Assembly: GCF_000204055.1 (NCBI RefSeq) | Contig: NW_006768810.1 | Coordinates: 706,907 to 770,906, forward strand | Source of the DNA: Melampsora larici-populina 98AG31 | Taxonomy: Eukaryota; Basidiomycota; Pucciniomycetes; Pucciniales; Melampsoraceae | Length of the DNA stretch: 64,000 nt | Direction: 5' to 3' | Shown: piece by piece, positions 35,325 to 45,200 of the stretch | How positions within the stretch are numbered: the stretch's first letter is position 1 | Layout of the letters: each line of letters begins with the position of its first letter | Translations under genes and position numbers: made by a program | Notes under the pieces: model-generated | Seen by the model: the letters and a program-made list of their open reading frames with translations, nothing else | What the model was told of the DNA's origin: nothing | Databases searched by the model: none

Positions 35325-35535
35325 ACCCTTATAATTTAATTCCAACACCCTTATGATTTAATTCCAACACCCTTATGATTTAATTCCAACACCCTTATAA
35401 TTAATCTCACCACCCTTATAATTAATCTCACCACCCTTATAATTAATCTCACCACCCTTATAATTAATCTCACCACCCTTATAATTTAATACCAACACCC
35501 TTATATATTAATACCAGCACCCTTATAGATTTGTA
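35325..35535. repeat. Tandem ACCCTTATAATTTA-type array in foldback copy 1
   Basis: About twelve head-to-tail copies of an 18-19-bp unit (AACACCCTTATAATTTAAT and ACCACCCTTATAATTAATC forms). The second foldback copy carries the same array at about 52095-52390, so it belongs to the element. Confidence 0.85.
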
Positions 35536-36280
35536 TTCACACATGTATAAGACCCTTATAACTAACTTAAGCACCTACATGGAAAAAACAATGTAGGCGC
35601 TCAAAAAAAGTGCCTACATTTTATTTTTAGAATGTAGGCGTACACAAATGACGCCTACATTGGTTTTTCGGCCTGTAGGCGTCATTTGAAAAAGGAAAAA
35701 GCGCCTACATCATAAATGTAGGCGCTTTTTGGCGGAAAACAACCGTGTAGGCGTAATTTGGACAGCGCCTACATGGATTTCATGTGGGCTGCAAATAGCA
35801 ACAGCCCGAGTTTATAGTGAAACATCTTTCACCACAAAGCCCCGTAAGATAACCAACCAACTTTTTTTATCAAATTCATTCAGCTTTAGACCTTAGAAGT
35901 CACCACTTTTAAGTCCCAAGCTGACAGATTGTGAGTTTATCTTTTGTGTCTGTTGCTTTCTCGGTCAATCAAGAGGTGGAAATATGATTTGTTTTCATAC
36001 AAGATAGCACACACTGTACCTGAATAGGGTCTGTGTGTGAAGCTGGGGTGTCCAATGTATGAGAAGCCAAGGTTTCTGGATTTTCTGTCTCAACTAGCAA
36101 CAACTCAAAAAATTCTTATGTTTCCAAATGATTTGGAAATGTGAGCTGACTCCTGTGGCCAGGTGTGGGACTACTTGGACGCACTGGAGCGCGCCTGGCT
36201 GGACACATCAAGTTAAATTTGGGTTTCTGTCAGAAATTCCATGTCAACCTTATGTTTCCGGCGGCGCACAGGCAATGCTC

Positions 36281-37289
36281 TAATGTGCTCTAATGGTTTA
36301 ATCTAACCAAGTGTTGGTATCCTTACATTCTTATTGCAGGTTTGGTTTTATAATTTTTTATTGATGTCCTGGTGTATAAAAATGGAGCTACGGTTTCACT
36401 TTGAAGTGGACAGAATATTGGTGACTTGACAATGACCAGTAACTCAACATGGTCAAATTCACACAGTATGATTTAATTTTCACATGGCTATAGCCTTAGG
36501 TACCATTTGTGACCCTACAGCTCTGCATGTGATATTTATACCAATGCTATGAAATTTGAGTCAATGAAGTTCATGTGCATTCAGAAGAACTCATATGATA
36601 ATGAAACATTTGTTGATAGACAATTAATACACAAGTGTTACACAAGCAGCGGTCAAAGTAAACAATGGTGAAAGTATGAGAGTAGTGCTATTGGTTTCCT
36701 CTTCTTTATTTGTTCTTGTCTCGTATTAGATATCTCAATCAATCATGGTGATGAGCTCATCCCCAATGTGTTCCTGTTCCTTAATCAAGTTAATATATGT
36801 ATAGTCTGTCTGTCCCCATCTAACTCTCTTTCCTTATCTTTTGTGAAGAGAGTAAGTTGTTTTCTAACATTATCATCATACGTAGATCACTAACAATGTT
36901 ATACATCTGGAACTCCATCAGATCAATATCCTCAAGTATTAGTACTTGCCTCTTGTTTTCTCACTTCTTATAATGTTCTCCAAACCTTTAGGTACATCTT
37001 TCATCTTATTCCTATAACCATCAGTATCTTGATAGTGTGTTCCTTTCTTCAATTTTATCTTTGTAGTTACGTTTTTAGGTTAGTTTGTAGAGGTCTGCTT
37101 ACCTTAGAGCTAGGAGAAGAGTGCTCAAGTTTTGCACTGTTTTATTAGGTACACCTGTTCTTAGCCATTTACAACATTGGGCAGTGACATCCGTGAATTT
37201 ATTTATTTATCATAGTGAATTGGGATTACATCTACCTATTTGAGCAGAAAAATGTAGCTTGCCACACTCTAATTTGTTGTTATCCCCAC
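36281..37289. other. No gene recognised, possibly LTR-derived
   Basis: This AT-rich stretch has no frame of interest. It lies on the 3' side of the minus-strand copia remnant and may contain its LTR, but no termini can be defined. Confidence 0.3.
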
Positions 37290-37690
37290 AGGATCTTATA
37301 GTAGGAACTACTTGAGTCTTTGGGTGCATGAGTAATAAGATGGAGGAGTTAAGGGTTGGTGCAGCCATTGAGATACGTGAAGTATTTGTACATCTTGATT
37401 CTTCACACATTCTCTGAAAAAGTGGAATTGTGTGTTGATGTGTTTGGTTCGAGAGTGGTGTTCTGGGTTCTTTGCAAGAGCTTCAGCACCCTCATTGTCG
37501 ATGTGTAAAGGTATAGCTGAGGAAGGACAAATGTTTAGCTCAGTCAGCAAATGCTTTAACCAAAGTCCCTCTCAACATGAGTCCAACATTGCCTTATATT
37601 CAGCTTTGGTACTTGAGAGAGATACAGTTGATTGTTTTCTAGATTTCCATGAAATTGGACCAAAACCAAATCGATAGGCACCGGGAACAT
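37290..37690 (-). pseudogene. Ty1/copia RNase H remnant
   Basis: The minus-strand reading gives the end of a copia polyprotein: FGFGPISWKSRKQSTVSL, then the signature SSTKAEYKAM, then IPLHIDNEGAEALAKNPEHH, RTKHINTQFHFFREC and a frame-shifted tail. The 5' part is missing from about 37690 on. One codon just after KAMLDSC reads TGA where related elements usually have Arg, consistent with a C-to-T change, and a frameshift follows near 37380. It is a dead fragment. Confidence 0.82.
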
Positions 37691-37699
37691 TTTTACATG

Positions 37700-40640
37700 G
37701 CATGGTGGTATGCACCAGCACAAAGCACTGGGACTTGTGATGTTCAATCACATCCGTGCTGTGTGATGTAATAAGGATGTGATTTTGAGTAGGTTGTCCT
37801 GGAAGTGATTCAACATCGCATGCAAGGTTGGATCGCAAGGGTTCATGTGATTCAATTGCGCTGTGATTTCACATCGCATGGATCCTTTGTGATGTAACTT
37901 TATGTGATGTAACATCGCTCAGATTCAAATGCATGACTAGCATCTGTGCGACTCAGCCCTTTACATCGCTCGCTGTACATGCGATGTAAATTATTAATCA
38001 CAACCACTACAAGCAATTCAATATAAAATTCCAAAATGCGATGCATTTGAGTACAAAAACAGTTCAGGAGTTGTCAGTATCATCATAAAACTAAAGGCAC
38101 AACCGTGCTTCTCGGCAAAACTGGATTAAACCCTTAGGCCCTTGATAAGTCTTAACTGTATGTAGGTCAATTTCCCTGTTCCAGCCGTGCATTTTGCGTC
38201 ATGTCCTCACTTTGACCGACAATCACATCGCTAATTGACAAATTTAAACCGACTCATACCGCACGAATATGATTGACTTAGATGACAATTCAAAAACCAA
38301 AGAACCGATCACAAGTTATGATTTTAGTCTTCTTTGAATAACAAAACAAAGCACAAAAGGGAAACGGAGAGCACATATATCTCTGTCTTCGCGCTCGGCT
38401 CGGTTTTGATTGATTGATAGATGTAGATCCCTTGTGACTCGACTTCAAGTTTCAAATTGTGAGTTCTTTTTTCTTTCCTTCTTCTTCACCTCTACCCTTG
38501 TTTATGTAACTAAAGTCCTTTATTTTTGTTTTTGTTTTATATCATCCAATATCAAATTATGGTGCAACATCTGATAGAAGAGGTAAACTGCCAATCATAT
38601 CATTTTATTGAATGTATATTCGATTTTACTGATCGGTGTCATTCTTTTGTATCGACAGTACCAGCCTGAATGCTGTAGGTCAACCACATAATACAGACCA
38701 ATAGCAATCGAACCCATCATCCACCGGTATCACAGTACCTTGGTGAGTTAAAACCCATAGTCTATGGTTAAAGAAATGGGCGGTTGACTGCAAGTTTAAA
38801 AATGTTTCTGATAATCAAATCTGGGTTCTAATAGGGCAAGTTAAGCAAAGATTTGAAGCAACAGCAGCCCAAAGAATAGTATGAGGTTCAACACCATCAA
38901 CTGTACCCACACCAATCAATACTTCGTCTTCATAATTCTGCTGGATTAATGGAACCGGGTGCTGATGTGAATCAACCACAACCTCAAATTTTTCATTAGA
39001 CACCTGTTAGTGTAGATTTGGTAGATTATTCAGAGGATCAAGCCAAATTTATGAATTTCATACCTGGTCATCATCAAGAACTTGATCAAATTATTCTCTC
39101 AAATTCAATCGATCTTGTCCAATTTGGTCTCGTGTAAGATAGATTAATGTGAATGTGTGTGAGGAATTAGGTTTCAAGTTTTTTTTGGTTTTGGTTTTTG
39201 TTTGAGTTTATAAAAATTGTAGCTAACCTTTTTACAATTTGATTGGTTTTTAGGGTCTCAATTGGGATGTCATCGAATTCTTAGCACTTCAATATTGATT
39301 ACATCCATTATCACTAGAAGATTGTGTTCAAATGAAACTTATCCTTCCTTTCAATCTGTTTGTTTTGTAGGGGACACAACTCAAAACTTGGGAATCACAA
39401 GTTATTTGAACAAATTACATCAAGGACTTAATTTGACCAAACAAGTCCTCTGAACAGGATTTCAATCCTTGACCTCCAACCATCAATCGACCTTTTTTAA
39501 AAAGTCACATCAAACTCTTTATATATATCAAATTTGCAAGAAGAATGATAAAAGCTTGATTGGGATCAGTAATCTTGGGTAGAAGATTTAAGCTTAAGCG
39601 AGATCAAATTTTACATGATCCATTCAAAAGTCTACCTCTGATACAATTCATCAAATCTTCAACTATTGGAGATATTTGGCCTGCTGTGTCGGCTACCCTT
39701 TAAGCTATTCCATTTTGTTTACACATTGATCAAAAAGGTTGTTGTCAGCGGTAAGCAAAACATCTTCATTGTCTATAATCTTTTCATAATGACTGGATAA
39801 CATGTTTGATAATTTCCAACTCAATATGTTGATAGAGCACAATTATTATCACTGTACTGGGTGAGCTTGATATCTTCATGTGGAATATGTTATAGACATG
39901 AAACAAAGATGGCATCGCATATTGAATTTGCAAACTCTTCTCTTCAGGTAGCATCATTGGTTTTACTACATCTTACAGAACAAGTGGTGCTTATGTTTGA
40001 CATACTGAAGCTAGGTCAGATACTATCATCTCACTCATCTTTACGGAGAAACATTACTTTGCACTTCAATCTCATCAATATTTCTCTAGGAAAGCATAGG
40101 GCAGTGTGATTCATCGCAGTCAAGTATCACACCGCCAAGAAATTCACGTCGGAATGCCCCTTCCGATGTCACATCGTGGACGGTGTTCCGAAGCAGGGTC
40201 GGGGCCAAATTGGGCGATAGAATTGTTGTGCGATGTGTAATCACATCTTCACTGTCCGATGGGATCCGCAGTCCGATTGAGGATCGCTTTGGCACAACTG
40301 ATGAAACTGAGCGCCGATCCCAAACCGCATTGGTGGCCGCCAACTGAACCTCAGTCTGATCAGGTCCGATGGCTACTCGTATAGCGCTCATCCGACTAAA
40401 ACAAATGTGCGATACAATCATCGCATCGCATCCCCTCTGAGCAACTAAATGTCGGGCCTTTTGTCCCGATTCAATCATTTTTTCGATTTCATGTCGGTGT
40501 TTGAATCGCAATTCAATCCCCTGAATGCCCGATTCAATCTCGCTGGCGAGGCAACTTCGGTTGCATCTTAGCGACGCATTCCAAAAGCAGCCGATGCAAT
40601 CGGCGTAGGACCGATTTGGTCTCGAATCGACACAAAAATT
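37700..40640. repeat. Probable non-autonomous element with GATGTGATT-rich ends
   Basis: Two segments, about 37725-38000 and 40090-40640, are dense in GATGTGATT / AATCACATC / GATGTAACATCGC motifs in both orientations, and they bracket about 2.1 kb of AT-rich DNA without a convincing gene. Dense short motifs near both ends are typical of hAT-like elements. I could not define exact termini or a target duplication. The element appears to cut the copia remnant at about 37690. The 232-codon minus-strand frame at 40086-40784 consists largely of the motif-rich segment and is not taken as a gene. Confidence 0.4.
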
Positions 40641-41143
40641 GCAGAAAAATTTTCTGTCTTGCTTATTTCTTTGACACAAAAAACAAAAAGCGTGGGCTTT
40701 TCTGTACAAGGCCCATTTGAACTTGGTCTTGAGCTCTTTGAACTTCGAATCTGAGCTCTTCGAACTTCGAACTTCGAATCTCAAGCTCGAGTGTCAGAGG
40801 TCTGGGCTTCGAGCCTCAAGAGACCTTAACATATAAAGCTTCGAAGTTCGAACTTGACTTTGAAGTTCGAACTTGCCCTTGGAGACTCAGCACATAGCCA
40901 CTCTTGGGATTAAGTGCTTCCATGTAGTCAGGGTGATGTGGAGAGTTTTTCACACCACTCAGCATGTTCCAAATCTTACGCTTAAAACTGGATATGGCTG
41001 CGTCCACAACACATTACCGGAGTCATTGTCTTCTTGGTGGGTAACTCTTTGTCCGTACGGCACAGACTTAACCTTGTACATACTCCAGAAAAATACGGCC
41101 CTATCCAGCCTCCAGATAACCCACATGATACAATAGAAAGAGC

Positions 41144-41345
41144 AACTCCCAGCGTCGCCCAGAAATACACAAGAAATAACAGGCATAGATACATACATCC
41201 AGTTTGAAAGTTTGACATCATAGTATCTCCGGAAACCCATCAATAACTCCCAGCGTCGCCCAGAGATACACAAGAGATAACAGGCATAGATACATACATC
41301 CAGTTTGAAAGTTTGACATCATAGTATCTCCGGAAACCCATCAAT
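41144..41345. repeat. Tandem duplication of a 101-bp unit
   Basis: Two head-to-tail copies of a unit beginning AACTCCCAGCGTCGCCCAGA start at 41144 and 41245. They differ at only a few positions (for example AGAAATACACAAGAAAT versus AGAGATACACAAGAGAT), so the duplication is fairly recent. Confidence 0.9.
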
Positions 41346-41720
41346 AAAGAAACCATTTCATATCTTGACATACACAACGAATAAGAGATCGTGAAGGATA
41401 GGTGAGAAGGTGTTGAAACATCATAGAAAGCATAGGCTAGACCGCTTCGAATCGATCTGCACATGGGACAAATGACCGTTTCGAACCTTTACGCATGAAC
41501 TCGGAAAATCGACCTACTTCCTAAACCGATGAAGCCCAGGGAAGTGTAAACATGAGGTATTTGGTTAGTTTTGTCGACATTTCCTTTTTACAAGCTGGTC
41601 TGGATTACTGACATTGAATATCTTCTGATTCTCTCAAAGACAATGAAATGGGCCATATTTACGTAGCACTTGTGTTCTGAATACACGGATCAACTTGGCT
41701 TTGAGAATATTGCGGGGTAC
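41346..41720. other. No gene recognised
   Basis: This is unremarkable sequence between the 101-bp duplication and the left LTR of the gypsy element. Confidence 0.35.
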
Positions 41721-42111
41721 TGTAAGACCTTTGGTCATTACACAGACACGTGATCATGCACTTAGACATAACACTTAAGACTTAACATCAAGTACTATAT
41801 ATTCTTGTTTCTCTCTCTTTGTACGTTCTGGTTCCTTAGAGATATCGGGACTGATTAAATCTCCCTTCATCCTTCGGAACCAGGTACAGTCAAGCTTTCA
41901 GTTCTTCTTCTCTTACTTTCAGCTTTGTTTAGTTCATATAGTTGGAGAGATATCGGGACTGATTAAATCTCCCTTCATCCTTCGGAACCAGATGGGTTCT
42001 TGTTAGGTATTGAAATATAAAATCAGGTCTCTTGGGTTCTAGAAACCCTCTCGCTGTGTCTCACAGTGTCCCGTTCCGTAGTATCGAGTGAAGGTTCTCA
42101 GGAACCTTACA
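41721..42111 (+). mobile_element. Left LTR of the Ty3/gypsy element (391 bp)
   Basis: Starts TGTAAGACCTTTGG and ends GGAACCTTACA. It is identical, as far as I can compare by eye, to the right LTR. Inside, a 45-bp block beginning GAGATATCGGGACTGATTAA is repeated twice (about 41849 and 41946). TACTATATATTC near 41802 is a possible TATA box. The sequence after the LTR (CTTTTTTTTTCTCAAACCC) does not look like a standard tRNA primer-binding site. Confidence 0.95.
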
Positions 42112-42292
42112 CTTTTTTTTTCTCAAACCCAAAATCCGAGATTTTATTTCTCATCAACTGAAACTCAATCTCAATCGATACTCCAAGTTAACGCTGTATG
42201 CGACTTCGACTCAATTCATTCCGAAGAACCTTACCTATTTTAAAACGCCACTACTCCGCATTCAGTTAAAACTCCACACTTGATCGTCGTGT

Positions 42293-45200
42293 ATGCCTAC
42301 ACGGCGTCAAGCCCCCACCACCGATCCTAAAGCTCCGCCAGAACCTCTGCCAGACCCGGAAGCAATTATTCGAGAAAATCGACGTCTACAACGTCAATCT
42401 CGGCCAGACCCTAATATTGCCAGACTAGCCGCGCTCGAACAACAACTGCCAGCCACACCTGCACGAACTCGAACAGACTACTTACCGCCTGTCACGCCGA
42501 ACCGCCTTCGTACCGAATCAACCGCCCTGCCAGTCCTGCCAGAATCATCGGACGAATCACCCTTATCATCCATACCCTCGTCACCCACACGCCAACCAGC
42601 CTCGCCCAAAACGTTCCCAAAAATGACGGATCAGACTATTAAGCCAGGTGACCCTACTTCAGACCTTATGAAAGCAATCGTGGAGTCGAATCTGGCGACC
42701 AATCGTCGCATGGAGCAGATGGAGGAATTTATGAAGAAGATGTTGATATCTAAAGAGTCAACTTCTACAGCTCCTAGTCCGGAGGAATCTAAGCCAGCGA
42801 GTGGGATCGATTTGACGAAGTTCCGCACCTCAGATGGACCAATCTATAAGGGACCATACCGCGACGCGGAACCCTTTCTGTTATGGTACTCTTCCTTGAG
42901 AACCTTTTTCCGCACTAAAGGTGTGACGACGGATTCAGATCGCATCATCTTAGTAGGAAGTTTCTTGGAGGAACCTAATGCCCATGCTTTCTACGAAGGA
43001 GGCTACGATTCCTTCATCAAAGGTTCTTGGAAGGAGTTCCTCACTCAACTGTTCGCCTCCTGTTTAACTAGCGACTGGAAAGACCGGTTGTATGAGAAAG
43101 CTCAACATCTTCAAATGTCGCCATACGAAGACTTTATCGCTTATAGCACTCGGGCTCGACAAATCCAGATCTTGATAAACTTTGACTCAATCCGTATAAA
43201 TGACTTACAACTAGCCACCTTCGTCGAGTACGGTATGATAGAAGAACTCAAAACCGCAGTCAAACTATGGGGTTTCTCCACTTATACCAAAGATTTCGCC
43301 TATCACACATTCGAATCTAAGTGTGAAACCCTCTACGCTTCCTTAGTCGCTTCTCACGCCATCACCAAGAAAATCAGGGTACCCAACTTTGCTACCACTT
43401 CGTACAATCGTCCTCGAGTCGCCGCGGCAACTACCTCTAGCACGACTGGTCGATTGAGCGACGAGGAGTTCACATGGAAGATCCATTCTTATCGCGATTC
43501 CATCGGGCAGTGCCACTTCTGTAAAGGATGGTGTGGTAGTGAACACCGAGCGTGCAAAGGACCCTATGTGAGGGAGAAAGTCGTCTTTCCGCCAGGTTAT
43601 GTGGCACCTCCTAAGCCAGCAAATTACGTACCACCGAGGGCTAAGTCTTCACCACCAGCCGGTCGTGGACAAGCAGGTCGATCCACACAACCACCTGCAG
43701 GTCGTCCAGCTGCATCGTATGCAAAAGTAGCGGCGGCGTCGGAATTCCCAGAGATGGATGAAGTCTCGGTAGCGGCGCTTCAAGCCCTAGATGAAGAGCT
43801 CGATCTAGCTGAAACTGAAGGGTGCGTACCTCCCCCCAAACCACCACGTGTTATCATTGAATTTATCTATAACGGCGAGAAAATAAAGGCACTAGCTGAT
43901 CCTGGGGCCGAAATCAACCTCTTGACAGAACGGGTGGCAGATCGGCTTAACCTTCGTAAACGAAAACTTGTGAAGCCGATGCAGCTTAGTCTTGCGGTCA
44001 ACACCGAATCGCCACCTCCTGTGCTTACGCACTTCACAACTCTTGACCTCGTTGAACCAACGTCACAAAAAATGTTCAACAGGACTTATTGTAAACTAGG
44101 AGAAGTAGGAGGCGATTTCGATATGATTCTTGGGACGCCTTTTTTCAATATTTTTCAATTTTCTGTCTCTATAAATCAAAGAGCTATTGTGTGTGAAAAA
44201 ACTGGTGTCAAAATTTATGATTATCGATTGTTAGAAGAATGGAATGAAGAGTTTCAAAAGTTGTCTGTGCCTCGTATCAATGAGCCTGTGAAGAAGTGCG
44301 AGACTTCGTGGGAGCAAGAAGTTAGTTTGAAAGAGAGACAGTTGTTTAAGAGTGATAATGAAGTGTATGAGATGAAACTGCTTGAAGAGTTTGAGGAATT
44401 ATTCCCGGTGGATATTCCAGCTGTATCAGATGAAGCTGAAGAAGAAGGGCTTTTTGTGGATGGATCCTTCCCTGAGAAACTACAAAATGAGAGCTCTAAG
44501 ATACGTCACAAAATTGTATTGAAGGACCCGGAAGCAGTCATCAAGGAGAAAGCTTACAATTACCCGCCAAAACACATGAATGCTTGGGGTAAATTAGTGG
44601 ATCAGCATTTAGCAGCTGGGAGAATTCGGCGTTCAACTAGTCAATATGCTTCGCCAAGTCTCATCATTCCAAAGAAGGACCCTACCGAACTTCCGAGATG
44701 GGTATGCGATTACCGAGTCTTGAACAGCCTGACCGTGAGGGACCGTGCGCCGCTACCCAATGTGGACACGTTGGTCAGGCTTGTAGGAACTGGGAAAATT
44801 TTCTCTATTATAGATCTTACAAATGCATTCTTTCAAACACGCATGAGGGAGGCCGACATCCCCTTGACGGCCGTTCATACGCCATGGGGACTCTACGAGT
44901 GGTGCGTTATGCCAATGGGGCTAACGAACGCGCCGAGCACTCATCAAGGACGACTCGAGGAGGCCTTGGGAGATCTTTTGAATACCATCTGCGTAGTTTA
45001 TTTAGACGATATTGTAGTATTTTCAAAGACAGCAGAAGAGCATGCGCTACACACAAAGATGGTCTTACAACGGCTGAGGGAGGCTAATTTATATTGTAGT
45101 AAGAAGAAAACTAAGTTATTCAGGAAGGAGATCAAGTTTTTAGGACACTGGATTTCAGGAGAAGGCATCAGAGCAGATGGTGAAAAAGTAGAGCAAGTAT

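Larger units (their letters stand above)
12083..35807. mobile_element. Foldback element, copy 1, split by the giant CACTA
   Basis: The left half is 12083-12212 and the right half is 35150-35807. The termini are inverted (TTGCTATTTGCAGCCCACA near each end) and the flanks are near-identical 7-mers (GAATTTA at 12076-12082, GAGTTTA at 35808-35814). The body is a series of inverted GCGCCTACAT / ATGTAGGCGC blocks that can fold back, plus an array of ACCCTTATAATT-type repeats at about 35325-35530. A second copy at 51436-52626 shows the uninterrupted order of blocks, which identifies the exact insertion point of the giant element. No coding capacity is seen. Confidence 0.85.
11041..36280. mobile_element. 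TAA-flanked element enclosing the foldback element and the giant CACTA
   Basis: The left end reads GAGCATCCCCTGCGCGCC and, about 14 bases later, GGAAACAT. The right end, read in reverse, is GAGCATTGCCTGTGCGCC and then GGAAACAT. Both outer flanks are TAA (11038-11040 and 36281-36283). This fits the termini of one PIF/Harbinger-like element, related in its first bases to the MITE at 10546-10999. Its own sequence is only the outer 1.0 kb on the left (11041-12082) and about 0.45 kb on the right; everything between was inserted later. No transposase is recognisable in its own part. The pairing of ends 25 kb apart is inferred from terminal similarity and matching flanks. Confidence 0.6.

Noticed and set aside
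40086..40784. 232-codon minus-strand open frame
   Set aside because: It lies largely in the GATGTGATT-rich repeat segment; composition follows the repeat (many His, Ile, Ser, Arg) and no domain or intron pattern supports a gene.
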